From assembly GCA_023414875.1 (NCBI GenBank), contig JAEZMV010000006.1:124001-188000 (forward strand): DNA of 64,000 nucleotides. The letters are read 5' to 3'. A program made the position numbers and the translations under genes. Positions 25,313 to 33,360 of this stretch are shown here, one piece after another. Within the stretch, counting starts at the first letter, position 1, and each line of letters begins with the position of its first letter. The notes under the pieces were generated by a model. The model worked only from the letters and a program-made list of their open reading frames with translations, made no database searches and was not told the DNA's origin. The stretch comes from Bacillota bacterium. GTDB lineage: Bacteria > Bacillota > Clostridia > Lachnospirales > Lachnospiraceae.

Positions 25313-26071
25313 TCAATCATAGTTTAGAATTTTAGTTTCCGTACTCCAGTTATCCTCTGATTTTGAACAAAACAATATCGACTCCTTAAATTTATCACAA
25401 CTCCCAACACAATCACCATTCTTGTCCCAATACATACTAGTCCCACCTGCATCCTGCTCCCAAACTTTCCCCACATAATTTGAAATAGCTATATCTATTT
25501 TATATTTGTCAACATAATATTTTAATTTATTTTTAAGTCCTTTAATTCCGTTTTCAGAGTAAAATATACTTGATGCATATATTGTAGCGTTTAATTCTAC
25601 TGCCTTCTTTATATGCTCCTCTATTTCAATATCATAGCATATACCAAAGAAAATCTTTTCTTGTCCAATATTAATTAATGTTAGACCATTGCCTTCATCG
25701 AAAAAAACTTCCTCACCTTCGTGCAAATTATTTTTGAAATATATCTCCTTATCTCCATTTGGAAATTGCACAACTGATGCTATAAAAACCTTAGATTTCA
25801 TTTTTAATGGGACACCATAGACAATTATTATCTTTTTCTCAATACTAGTTCTTTCAAAAACATCAAAAATAGTATCACTATAATCAAATATATACTCATC
25901 AGTAAAATATCTATGATAGCTTGTTAATGATAACTCTGGAAACAGTATTATATCAGCATTATTATTCGCTGCGTCAGATATATAACGTACATGCTTTTCT
26001 ATATTACTTTTTATGTCACAATATTTAGAATTTATTTGTGCTATTGCTAATTTAAAATCCTTCTTATCCAT
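25313..26071 (-). CDS. Carbon-nitrogen hydrolase (nitrilase superfamily)
   Basis: 252 residues from ATG 26071 (AAGGAG, 4-base spacing). The Glu-Lys-Cys triad is visible: E in ILFPELSLTSY, K in IYFKNNLHEGE and C in FFGICYDIE. This is an amidase of the nitrilase superfamily acting on a small amide or ureide. It starts 55 bp after the left-most attC-like site, so it may be the last cassette of the array, but no attC follows it. Confidence 0.88.
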   Translation of the reverse strand: MDKKDFKLAIAQINSKYCDIKSNIEKHVRYISDAANNNADIILFPELSLTSYHRYFTDEYIFDYSDTIFDVFERTSIEKKIIIVYGVPLKMKSKVFIASVVQFPNGDKEIYFKNNLHEGEEVFFDEGNGLTLINIGQEKIFFGICYDIEIEEHIKKAVELNATIYASSIFYSENGIKGLKNKLKYYVDKYKIDIAISNYVGKVWEQDAGGTSMYWDKNGDCVGSCDKFKESILFCSKSEDNWSTETKILNYD

Positions 26072-26125
26072 AAATCTCCTTTCATACATCAAATTAAATA
26101 TACTGCTTCACTAGTAAGTTCTGTC

Positions 26126-26278
26126 AGCTAACATCTCATGTTCCCGACACCCCTGCGCCTTAAGGGAGCCTGCTTGTAACTTATATTAAATGGCTCTTAA
26201 TCTCCGACACCGGGTGTAAGCCTTAACTTGTTAAAGCTGCACTTAGGATGTGGGGTGTCCGGGAACATATTGTTAAGT
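26126..26278 (-). repeat. attC-like site 1
   Basis: Plus-strand ends are AGCTAAC (26126) and GTTAAGT (26272). Inner arms GTTCCCGACACCCC and GGGGTGTCCGGGAAC pair with one extra base. The centre holds the near-palindrome GCCTTAACTTGTTAAAGC. It lies between the nitrilase gene and the lipoprotein gene. Confidence 0.85.
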
Positions 26279-26300
26279 ACCTTGGCTTAAAATAAATTTT

Positions 26301-27620
26301 CTATTCCAAAACTAATGAATCTACTAATGAGCCTTCTAATATCTTGTTATCCCGTCTAAAATTAATTAATGTTCCAATAACACTATCAGAAGAACCAATC
26401 ATATCTTTCTCATTACCATTATCATTATTAATAATAATCATTCCATATTGGTGCTCATCATCAGTTGCATAATACTTTTCGTATAAAATATACGAGTATT
26501 CTTTACTTTTGAAAGTGATGAAATTTAAATCCAGACCTTCATTATCCGGACCACCGCCTCTTAAATAATAGCAGTAAGCAAAGTTATTCCATGAATCATC
26601 TAAAATATCAGGATATTCAATCTCTATATTTTCTTCCGTTCCATATCTAAAAATAATATAGTCCTCTTTATCATTTTTACATAATGAAACAACCTTCTGT
26701 TCTTCTAATGTTCTAAAAGAATATACGACTTCCTCATTATCCCCGCATAAATTTTCATTAATTTGACTACTTGCAACATATTTATCATAAATATCAGTTG
26801 CTGTAAACTCCTTTGTATCAACCAATTTATATTCACCTACTGTTTCAGTATCCCATTCGTAATGTAACATTTTATTGCAAACAAACTGTCCATTACTATA
26901 TATATAAATGAAATCCGTATAAGAAATTAAAGAATCACTGCACCATCCTTTAATTGTTTTATTCTCATAATTAATTTTTGGAGATGGAATATCCGAATAT
27001 GTTGGTTCATATCTGAATCCGGTGTCACTATGTATATAAGCACAATACATACTCGAGGCCCCACTATCGCCAAGAGATATTATTAAATCCTCACTACCAT
27101 CAAAAGTAATATCTGTCATATATGACTCAAAATCATTACCCGAGCCTAACCTTTTGTCGGTATAGTTAATATATAACATATCCATAATATTTTCTTTACT
27201 ATCATCATAAAAAATGAAATAATCTGCCTTGTGTTGATAGGCATCTTCCGGTTGCTCTATATAATCAATCATAATACGCAGACATTGATATTGTTCAGAG
27301 GGCACCCACTCTGTATCCGCTATATATTCGTCTTGAGCTAATGAATATCCTGCGTCCTCCAATAATTTTATATACTTCATATCATAATTCGATATATCAA
27401 CATCATCTAATTTATCATCATTCTTGTCGTTACTTTCCTTATTCGTAGTTACTGAAACAATATCATCTGTTATTTTATCCTCATCTAGCTCCGGTGATAC
27501 TGTAATAAATGTATCTGTATTTTCAGGCTCTAACTCTTTATTATTTATATCATTATTCTTACATCCGATAAGACTAAAACAAAAAAATGATAAAATAAAT
27601 ATCAGTTCCTTAGCTTTCAT
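26301..27620 (-). CDS. Hypothetical lipoprotein (cassette gene)
   Basis: 439 residues. The signal peptide ends in the lipobox LIGC (Cys 20), followed by an Asn/Asp/Glu-rich linker and a large acidic Tyr-rich domain with no family I recognise. The unit is bounded by ACTTAAC on the upstream side (site 2) and GTTAAGT on the downstream side (site 1), a matching heptamer pair. At 1.3 kb it is long for an integron cassette. Its composition resembles the exported proteins at 23526-24701 and 37679-38860. Confidence 0.75.
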   Translation of the reverse strand: MKAKELIFILSFFCFSLIGCKNNDINNKELEPENTDTFITVSPELDEDKITDDIVSVTTNKESNDKNDDKLDDVDISNYDMKYIKLLEDAGYSLAQDEYIADTEWVPSEQYQCLRIMIDYIEQPEDAYQHKADYFIFYDDSKENIMDMLYINYTDKRLGSGNDFESYMTDITFDGSEDLIISLGDSGASSMYCAYIHSDTGFRYEPTYSDIPSPKINYENKTIKGWCSDSLISYTDFIYIYSNGQFVCNKMLHYEWDTETVGEYKLVDTKEFTATDIYDKYVASSQINENLCGDNEEVVYSFRTLEEQKVVSLCKNDKEDYIIFRYGTEENIEIEYPDILDDSWNNFAYCYYLRGGGPDNEGLDLNFITFKSKEYSYILYEKYYATDDEHQYGMIIINNDNGNEKDMIGSSDSVIGTLINFRRDNKILEGSLVDSLVLE

Positions 27621-27696
27621 AAATTTTTTCCTTCCCCACTAATATTAGGCATTATTTCAAATAAGCTTGGAAGCCCTTTTCTGAAAATACCATGAC

Positions 27697-27857
27697 ACTT
27701 AACGTCTCGTGTTCCCGACGTCCCACCACCCTAAGCGAACGAAGTGAGCGGCCGCGATGCGGTTGGGTGGTTCGGATGTGTCCCGGCAATTAATCCTTCG
27801 ATTTTACTTCCGGGACCGAGGCAGCTTGTCTGCCGATGCGTGAACACATTGTTAGCT
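27697..27857 (-). repeat. attC-like site 2 (divergent centre)
   Basis: Ends are ACTTAAC (27697) and GTTAGCT (27851). The left inner arm is standard (GTCTCGTGTTCCCGAC), but the rest is unlike other sites: a GC-rich centre (GCGGCCGCGATGCGG) and a right arm TGCGTGAACACATT. Probably a hybrid or a distinct subfamily. Confidence 0.7.
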
Positions 27858-27879
27858 GAAGTGCGGTACAACTATGAGA

Positions 27880-28740
27880 TTACTTGCTCATATGTCTTTG
27901 TAAAAATGCTACTACTTTCTTGAATGCAACTTGAACGTTCGGTTCATTAAAATTATGATCAAAACCATGATCCCCATTATGAATGGTTACTAGATCAGTA
28001 CTTACATCGAGATTTTTAAGCTTATCATACAGCATGATAGATTGTTCATATGGTACATCTGTATCTTTATCGCCATGTAAGAAAAGCGTTGGTGGATAAT
28101 CTTCCGATAAATTATATATGGGATTATACATCCGTAATCTATCATCTTGTCGATTAAGTCCTGTAACCTCTTCCACCCAGACTCCTTGCTGGCGACAAAA
28201 TAAATAAAAGTTAAATCTAGACCATGGCCCATCTGTGGTCTCTGTTCTTCCGACAGAATTATAAGCTTCGTTAGGATAAACTATAGGTCTTTGGCAGTAA
28301 AATTCACTGGGTTCTGCGTACCATTGTCCGAGAATATCCCCGTATCCATAGAAAGAAACAATAGCTTTAAGATTCTTGTCTATCGTTCCAATCAATAAAC
28401 TTAGGTATGCTCCCGCAGAGCACCCAATCAATGCTATCCTGTTTGTATCAAAATCATATAACTTAGTCGCAGATGTCCTTACCCAATTAATCGCATCTTG
28501 AATATCTTCTACAATTGCTTCAAGATTAGTCTCCGGTGCTAACCGATAATCAATGCTTACTACATTAAACCCAGCATTAAGATAATACTCAACTTGTTCA
28601 AGTGGTAGCCAATCTCTTGTGCCAAAGATTAATGCCCCGCCATGAATATAAATAATAACTGGAGAATTAGGTTTATGATTGTATACATCTAAATTAATAG
28701 TGCACTTATTTGTTTGTTTATAGGTCATGGTTTGCTTCAT
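27880..28740 (-). CDS. Alpha/beta hydrolase (BD-FAE/esterase-like, cassette gene)
   Basis: 286 residues. Oxyanion motif IHGGALIFG, nucleophile elbow GCSAGAYLS (Ser), the Asp in FLHGDKDTDVPYEQS and the His in HNGDHGFDHN give a complete catalytic triad. The closest pattern is the HGG esterase/lipase or 4-O-methyl-glucuronoyl/BD-FAE group acting on short acyl or sugar esters. The unit's ends, CAGCTAAC upstream (site 3) and GTTAGCTG downstream (site 2), match over at least 10 nt. Confidence 0.87.
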   Translation of the reverse strand: MKQTMTYKQTNKCTINLDVYNHKPNSPVIIYIHGGALIFGTRDWLPLEQVEYYLNAGFNVVSIDYRLAPETNLEAIVEDIQDAINWVRTSATKLYDFDTNRIALIGCSAGAYLSLLIGTIDKNLKAIVSFYGYGDILGQWYAEPSEFYCQRPIVYPNEAYNSVGRTETTDGPWSRFNFYLFCRQQGVWVEEVTGLNRQDDRLRMYNPIYNLSEDYPPTLFLHGDKDTDVPYEQSIMLYDKLKNLDVSTDLVTIHNGDHGFDHNFNEPNVQVAFKKVVAFLQRHMSK

Positions 28741-28766
28741 GATTTTATTCTCCTTTACTGTATTTC

Positions 28767-28980
28767 AGCTAACGTCTCGTGTTCCCGACACCCCAGAGGC
28801 TTAAGGTGTTCGCTAATTGAATTAATCCAAACAAGAGTGATAATACTATCGCACTAGTAAAAGTGCTAGATAAGAATATTTTAGTTGGTATAAAACTTAA
28901 CGCTAACGAAAACTATCTTAGTATCGGACACCGGGGTGCTTGCACTTAGGCTGCGGGTGTCTGGGAACATATTGTTAGGT
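28767..28980 (-). repeat. attC-like site 3 (long)
   Basis: Ends are AGCTAAC (28767) and GTTAGGT (28974, perfect GTTRRRY). Inner arms GTTCCCGACACCCC and GGGTGTCTGGGAAC pair with one extra base. The centre is about 70 bp longer than in other sites and carries a GCACTAGTAAAAGTGC hairpin. Confidence 0.8.
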
Positions 28981-29026
28981 GACGTATACTATGCAATAAT
29001 ACGATTTTGATTTTATTTAATATCTC

Positions 29027-29055
29027 TTTACTTTCGTAATTAACAATGATATATT
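29027..29055 (+). promoter_or_regulatory. Promoter of the putative antitoxin RNA
   Basis: TTTACT (29027-29032), 17-bp spacer, TATATT (29050-29055) on the plus strand, i.e. against the direction of all cassette genes. It would start a transcript near 29062 that ends at the terminator at 29112-29156. Confidence 0.55.
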
Positions 29056-29061
29056 AGATGT

Positions 29062-29156
29062 AATAGAAGGAGTAACCGCCCAAAATGTGGTTAGCCTCCG
29101 TTACAGTAATTAACTGCCCACCAGCTCGACTAAGTCAGGGGGCAGTTATTTTTTTC
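29062..29156 (+). ncRNA. Putative antisense RNA (type I antitoxin)
   Basis: A transcript of about 95 nt is predicted between the plus-strand promoter and the terminator (AACTGCCC 29112-29119 with GGGCAGTT 29140-29147, then seven or more T). Its 5' hairpin contains GGAG-TAACC ... GGTTA-GCCTCC, which resembles the GGTAGCCTCC hairpin in the toxin leader; because the hairpins are self-complementary the two RNAs could pair. Its 3' end overlaps the toxin stop codon. Existence is inferred from promoter and terminator only. Confidence 0.5.
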
Positions 29157-29244
29157 GCTTATTGTCCCTATTATTTAAATAGGTAAGCAGTGCAATAATT
29201 ATTAATACAATAGTAAACAAGTCACTATATGTAACATAATTCAT
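29146..29244 (-). CDS. Small hydrophobic peptide, probable type I (holin-like) toxin
   Basis: 32 codons, ATG 29244 to TAA 29146. It is a short polar start (MNYVTYSDL), one membrane helix (FTIVLIIIALLTYL) and a charged tail (NNRDNKRKK), the TxpA/holin-like toxin layout. The leader is telling: GGGAGG, 8 bases before ATG, is sequestered in a hairpin CCTCCC-AGAA-GGGAGG, and GGAGGTGGTGCC before ATG is the usual leader of these toxins. An antisense promoter and terminator face it. It is the only coding capacity in the unit between sites 3 and 4, so the cassette is a toxin-antitoxin cassette. Confidence 0.65.
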   Translation of the reverse strand: MNYVTYSDLFTIVLIIIALLTYLNNRDNKRKK

Positions 29245-29419
29245 TGGCACCACCTCCCTTCTGGGAGGCTACCACACCCTGTACGCGATTACTCCTATGT
29301 CAAATTTATCATATATACCATAATATTACAATCGAACATACTGTTAACTTTTTCAACTTTTAATTATTCGATTATAAACTTATATAAGTCCACCATGGCC
29401 CTGCGCCTATTGATATGAC

Positions 29420-29596
29420 ACTTAATATTCAACCCAATAAAGTGAATTATCCTTATAGCTTTCTTAGTAACAGATGGTAGAAAATCATACTAGAGCCTTA
29501 AGGTGTTCGATTATGACTGACATCAAATAGGAGCTCTAGCTCGGGCACCGGGTGCTCGCATTTAGGCTTTGGGGCGTAGGGAACATATTATTAGGT
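29420..29596 (-). repeat. attC-like site 4 (decayed)
   Basis: The right end is ATTAGGT (29590; G to A in the core) followed by GACGTAT, the same as after site 3. The left end is ACTTAAT (29420), two changes from the CACCTAAC expected for its cassette. The left arm has lost the GTTCCCG block; AGAGCCTTAAGGTGT and CACCGGGTGCTCGC remain. Confidence 0.65.
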
Positions 29597-29676
29597 GACG
29601 TATCAAATAAATACTTAATTACCTTGATTATATAGTTTGAACAGTTTCTTAATCCTCTCCATTTTAGAAAAATGAA

Positions 29677-30126
29677 CTATCTATATTTTATTATAATAAC
29701 TCTCGGAGTATCTTCACATTCTATTGATGCTTTTAATATATCTATAGACAGCTTATCTATTGGACAAAAAACTCTTTTTGATCTTTCTAATTTATATAGA
29801 ATTTCTTCTTCTAACTTATAAAAAGAACATAATGATATAGACCATATCTCAATTTCCATATCGTCAAAATGAATATCCTTTAGATACTGAAAAAGCTTAA
29901 CGTAATTATCCTCGGAACAATCCCACTCCAACGAGTAAATATGCTTTTTGTTTGAGTAATAAGGAATATCATCGTAGTATACATTGGTAGGGTGTATTAT
30001 TTCTAAATCTATAAATTCCTCATTTGTTATAAAACATCTTTTCATCTCTCCATTAGGAAATCTCTTTTTACTGCTAAACAACTCCGGTAATTCAATATCA
30101 CATGCAATGAATTGGTACAGACTCAT
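29677..30126 (-). CDS. Hypothetical protein (cassette gene)
   Basis: 149 residues, acidic, no signal peptide or membrane helix. The sequence begins MSLYQFIACDIELPEL and contains a tryptophan-bearing segment KHIYSLEWDCSEDNYVKLFQYLKDI, which has the look of small Firmicute proteins of unknown function. GGGGAG lies 9 bases before the ATG. It is followed downstream by decayed site 4. Confidence 0.7.
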   Translation of the reverse strand: MSLYQFIACDIELPELFSSKKRFPNGEMKRCFITNEEFIDLEIIHPTNVYYDDIPYYSNKKHIYSLEWDCSEDNYVKLFQYLKDIHFDDMEIEIWSISLCSFYKLEEEILYKLERSKRVFCPIDKLSIDILKASIECEDTPRVIIIKYR

Positions 30127-30189
30127 GAATAAACACTCCCCTTAAAAGGATTAATATTTTATCGCAAACAGCAAAAACAGATATAATAG

Positions 30190-30244
30190 ACGACTGTCCC
30201 CTTTGAGTCGGCCAAATCAGGTGACACCTTGGTTTGTGTTATGC
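30190..30244 (-). repeat. Possible attC-like half site of another type
   Basis: On the minus strand, GCATAAC (30244-30238) directly after the kinase remnant's stop codon is followed by ACAAA, then CCAAGGTGTCACCTGATTTGG, a self-pairing block. This has the order expected for R''-spacer-L'', but no matching R' end is found. Low confidence. Confidence 0.3.
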
Positions 30245-30491
30245 TAATTCAGATTAAAATGCGAAGCAATTTCCTTAACATTTTCTTGAATATTATTTTG
30301 TTTTCTATCATATGTGTACCTAAGTATTCATCGCAGTGGTATACTGTAAATCCATAGTTTTCCGAAAGAATATTTGCTATTGTTGTCTTTCCTGCACAAG
30401 TCGACCCTCCAAGCCAGTACACTGATGACATTTTTGCTTTTATTCTATTTTTCATCATTATCGTATCCCTACAAAAGATCTTATTATGCAA
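30244..30491 (-). pseudogene. P-loop kinase with internal deletion and frameshift
   Basis: The N-terminal part, best start ATG 30458, reads SSVYWLGGSTCAGKTTIANI (Walker A GGSTCAGKT) and YHCDEYLGTHM, as in small-molecule kinases of about 200 residues. It ends after 70-80 codons at 30249. In the +1 frame the same stretch reads QNNIQENVKEIASHFNLN and stops at 30244, which looks like the genuine C-terminus of such kinases. The middle of the gene has been lost and the frames no longer join, so the cassette gene is dead. Confidence 0.7.
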
Positions 30492-30585
30492 TTTAAACCG
30501 AAAATGGATTGATAAAACATTAGGCGATTGAACATGCCTCGTTATTCAGAAATATATACAAGCACGTAAGCAGCTACAACCTCTA

Positions 30586-31050
30586 TCAAAGCTTATATAA
30601 TATCTTTTCAAAGCATATTGCTTTGTCATTATCTATGTACTTACCATAATTACCTATTTTATGATAGCCTCTGTTCTCATAAAATGTCATTGCTTTTATG
30701 TTAATTATTCGTGTCTCAAGCCATATACGGCTATAACCAAATGCTTTTGCACGTTCTTCTATATATGATAGTATCTGAGTACCGATGCTGTTGGCTTTAT
30801 GTCTCGCATACATCCGCTTTACTTCGGCAATATCTTCTCGATACGGACGGAATGCTCCACAACCTACAGCTTCGCCCGTTACATCACGAGCTATCACAAA
30901 TAATGCACGGGGATTATCAAGATCGCTTATATCAAATGAATTTCTGCCACTATCACCAGTGATATCTTGAAGCATGTCTGATAGCTCATTAATTAGTCTG
31001 TGTGCATCCTTTGATTTAATACTTTCTTCCGTAATCAAATAATGATCCAT
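30586..31050 (-). CDS. GNAT N-acetyltransferase (cassette gene)
   Basis: 154 residues. The GNAT acetyl-CoA motif is present as AVGCGAFRPY then EVKRMYARHKANSIGTQILS (the Q/RxxGxG/A loop is here ANSIGTQ), with the downstream LETRIINIKAMTFYENRGYH block. It should acetylate an amine or small molecule. It ends 93 bp before a possible weak boundary (ATTAGGC at 30521) and its start lies 30 bp after the stop of the isochorismatase-like gene, so the two genes may form one cassette. Confidence 0.85.
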   Translation of the reverse strand: MDHYLITEESIKSKDAHRLINELSDMLQDITGDSGRNSFDISDLDNPRALFVIARDVTGEAVGCGAFRPYREDIAEVKRMYARHKANSIGTQILSYIEERAKAFGYSRIWLETRIINIKAMTFYENRGYHKIGNYGKYIDNDKAICFEKILYKL

Positions 31051-31080
31051 AGTGTTTTCTCCAATACCTTCAACTTTGTT

Positions 31081-31602
31081 CTAACCATTACAGCAAAAAT
31101 CTTCAGTTGATAATACACTCATTCCTTCTTCTAAACTAATCTTCTTATTCCATTCTAATATTAATTCTTCTGCTTTTTTATTAAAGCTGCTGTGTGCATC
31201 ACCAATTAGTATTACTTCCAGCCCATTCTGCCTTGCTCCATAACATGCTGCTTGTACACATCCATGGGTTACTAAACCTACTATCACTACCTTTTCTATT
31301 GATTTTTTCTCAAGAATTGGTATCAAGTTCTTTTCATCAAAAACATTACTCTTTCTCTTATCAACTACAATATCGCTTTCCATAAAGTGTAAATCATGAT
31401 GTATGTTCCAGTTTTGGGTGCCTTTAGCCAGGATATTTTCATTCGTATGACGGATGAATATAACCATATCTTTATTACAATGAAAAAAATCAATTAATTG
31501 ATTAATATTATTAAGAAGAGATTCTGAATTATATACTTTCATAGATTTATTGAATAATCCTGCTTGTACATCAATAATTAGTAATGCATATTTTGACTTC
31601 AT
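31081..31602 (-). CDS. Isochorismatase-family cysteine hydrolase (cassette gene)
   Basis: 173 residues from ATG 31602 (AGGAG about 9 bases before). The triad of this family is visible: Asp in LLIIDVQAGLF, Lys in VVDKRKSNVF and Cys in VGLVTHGCVQAACYGARQNG, with the cis-peptide VxTxxCV pattern written VTHGCV. Members hydrolyse isochorismate, nicotinamide, biuret or N-carbamoyl compounds. Its upstream boundary is the left end of site 5 (AGCTAAC). Confidence 0.88.
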   Translation of the reverse strand: MKSKYALLIIDVQAGLFNKSMKVYNSESLLNNINQLIDFFHCNKDMVIFIRHTNENILAKGTQNWNIHHDLHFMESDIVVDKRKSNVFDEKNLIPILEKKSIEKVVIVGLVTHGCVQAACYGARQNGLEVILIGDAHSSFNKKAEELILEWNKKISLEEGMSVLSTEDFCCNG

Positions 31603-31650
31603 AACTTCCATTCTCCTAAACAAACTGAAGTTTACAACTACAAGTATTTC

Positions 31651-31803
31651 AGCTAACGTCTCGTGTTCCCGACACCTCAGAGCTTTAAGATGTCTAATAA
31701 TTATAACATGCTCTCGCTCCTCACAATCCGGACACCGGGTAAAAGCCTTAACTAGTTAGGGTTATACTTAGGTTACGGGGTGTCTAGGAACATATTGTTA
31801 TGT
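31651..31803 (-). repeat. attC-like site 5
   Basis: Ends AGCTAAC (31651) and GTTATGT (31797). Inner arms GTTCCCGACACCTC and GGGGTGTCTAGGAAC pair with one extra base. The centre has AAGCCTTAACTAGTTAGGG, a variant of the 20-bp palindrome shared by sites 6, 13 and 14. Confidence 0.85.
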
Positions 31804-31820
31804 GATGCTTTGCACGATAG

Positions 31821-32279
31821 TCATTCAACTTTAAAAAACTTTTTTAACATCTTAGTAAAACTACTTTTCTTTTTTGATTCAGGTTCAAGTTTATCTATAA
31901 CAAGTATTGAATACTTACTCCAGATATTGTCTTGCGGACCATCCAAAATTCTTTTGTAACACCATGCATGCGGAAAAATAGTACCTCCGTTTATGCAATA
32001 AGGATATGAATTCTCTCCAAATTCCTCGTGGTCTTTTTCAAAGCATCCCACGTTATATACACGCTGAATTACTGTACCAATATAAAATGCAAATTCAAGT
32101 GCTACTCCATTAAGCCCTTCTTCATTCTTGTCTTTCATATAATCTTCATGAATATACCCTAATATTGTCTCTACATGTTTGATTGAATGATTAGAATAAT
32201 CCAAACTATAGCCAAATCCTTTCGCAATGTCTATAGCATAGCCACATAATTCAATTTGTAACGCCTCAACTGTCTTCAA
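31821..32279 (-). CDS. Hypothetical protein (cassette gene)
   Basis: 152 residues, no signal peptide. A helical N-terminal half (MKTVEALQIELCGYAIDIAKGF, then HVETILGYIHEDYMKD) precedes FAFYIGTVIQRVY, GGTIFPHAWCYKRI and a basic C-terminus KKSSFTKMLKKFFKVE. The pattern resembles small proteins with DUF3806-like folds, but I would not assign it. Upstream end CACGTAGC (site 6) and downstream end GTTATGTG (site 5) match with two changes. Confidence 0.7.
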   Translation of the reverse strand: MKTVEALQIELCGYAIDIAKGFGYSLDYSNHSIKHVETILGYIHEDYMKDKNEEGLNGVALEFAFYIGTVIQRVYNVGCFEKDHEEFGENSYPYCINGGTIFPHAWCYKRILDGPQDNIWSKYSILVIDKLEPESKKKSSFTKMLKKFFKVE

Positions 32280-32312
32280 TCTGATAACCTCCGATTACTT
32301 GTACCAAGTTTC

Positions 32313-32491
32313 ACGTAGCGTGGTGCGAGTTTACGAAGCCCTTGAGCCGTAGTACTTGCATTTGGCGAAAGGGTTTTGTAAACCTGCTGATAGATATACT
32401 TTAAAGCTCTTGATACCGGACACCGGGTGCAAGCCTTAACTAGTTAAGGCTGCACTTAGGCTATGGGGCGTCTGGGAACATATTGTCATAT
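32313..32491 (-). repeat. attC-like site 6 (hybrid of two site types)
   Basis: Left half ACGTAGC then GTGGTGCGAGTTTACGAAGC is of the type seen at site 16; it carries its own complementary arm (AAGGGTTTTGTAAAC, about 32369-32383). The right half, from GGACACCGGGTG to GTCATAT (32485; core T to C), is of the common type with the AGCCTTAACTAGTTAAGGCT palindrome. Two different attC sites appear fused. Confidence 0.75.
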
Positions 32492-32512
32492 GAAGTCGAG
32501 CTCATATAATAG

Positions 32513-33055
32513 TCAATACCTAAAATAATCACTCATAATCATGCCATAATAATAGACATCATAATAATCATTAATAATCTTTGTAAAATGACGTAATTTA
32601 CCTTCTAATTTAAGCCCTGATTTCTCTAATACTCTTCTTGAAGCATCATTGCCTTGCATTACTAATGCCTCAATTCTTTCTATATCTACTACTTCAAAAA
32701 GATGTTTTACAATAGCTTTTGTTATTTCAGTAGCATATCCCTTATTCCAATACTCCGGAAGCAAATTATAACCAATCACAGCTCTATCTGTTCTTTTTAC
32801 AAAAGATAAAACACCTGCTTCCCCAATATATTCGTTTGTGTCTTTAATAAATAATGCCTGAAAATCAGGTAAGTTCTCATTATAGTTATGTAAAACCTTA
32901 TCAAGATATCTTTTTGATTCTTCTAGACCATCACTTAAACTGGTAGTTGAATACTTCCAAACTAATGGTTCTGTTTTTAGTCTATTATAACTATCCAAAT
33001 CCTCCATTTGATAATTTCTTAGAACTAATCGCTCGGTTTCTAGTTTGTTTAACAT
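32513..33055 (-). CDS. GNAT acetyltransferase, RimJ/RimL type (cassette gene)
   Basis: 180 residues from ATG 33055 (TTGGAG site). Opening LETERLVLRNYQMEDLDSYN, the central YIGEAGVLSFVKRT, acetyl-CoA loop LLPEYWNKGYATEITKAIV and ending ALVMQGNDASRRVLEKSGLK are those of RimJ/RimL-like N-acetyltransferases, which modify ribosomal protein N-termini or small amines. Both cassette ends match over about 15 of 17 nt (GCTCGA.TTCATAT.AC), among the strongest pairings in the array. Confidence 0.88.
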   Translation of the reverse strand: MLNKLETERLVLRNYQMEDLDSYNRLKTEPLVWKYSTTSLSDGLEESKRYLDKVLHNYNENLPDFQALFIKDTNEYIGEAGVLSFVKRTDRAVIGYNLLPEYWNKGYATEITKAIVKHLFEVVDIERIEALVMQGNDASRRVLEKSGLKLEGKLRHFTKIINDYYDVYYYGMIMSDYFRY

Positions 33056-33102
33056 AATTTTCTCCAAACATAATTATTGAGACGCATCATGCGCTCGATT
33101 TC

Positions 33103-33234
33103 ATATAACGTGGCGTGTTCCCCACACCCCAGAGCCTTAAGGTGTCCGTTTTTGATTGTTTGTCTATTAACTCTTAACCCGGACATCGGTTGCTCGCATT
33201 TAGGCTATGGGTGTTTAGGAACATATTGTTAGGC
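33103..33234 (-). repeat. attC-like site 7
   Basis: Ends ATATAAC (33103) and GTTAGGC (33228, perfect GTTRRRY). Arms GTTCCCCACACCCC and GGGTGTTTAGGAAC. The stop codon of the remnant gene at 33229-33360 lies inside the right-hand core. Confidence 0.85.
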
Positions 33235-33360
33235 GAAGTAATCTTGGCATGAATATCTTATGTTATCTGCATTTCGCTCCTCATTTTCAGCAATAAATCT
33301 TTTCACGATTAATGGTCCCATTCCGATGTTCTTTAGCTTAACAGTAAGTTTATCTTCTCC
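33229..33360 (-). pseudogene. Remnant of a cassette gene (C-terminal 43 codons)
   Basis: An open frame from 33360 to TAA 33231-33229 reads GEDKLTVKLKNIGMGPLIVK then RFIAENEERNADNIRYSC and more. KLKNIGMGPLIV resembles the beta-strand repeat found in proteins with an immunoglobulin-like end. No start codon or RBS remains, and the upstream attC end is missing, so a deletion removed the 5' part of the gene together with the left end of site 8. Confidence 0.55.

Noticed and set aside
22620..25320. attC-like sites between the tautomerase, cupin and nitrilase genes
   Set aside because: I looked for RYYYAAC/GTTRRRY pairs and GTTCCCG arms in each gap (22616-22715, 23127-23178, 23392-23525, 24702-24822, 25189-25312) and found none, so these genes are not shown to be cassettes.
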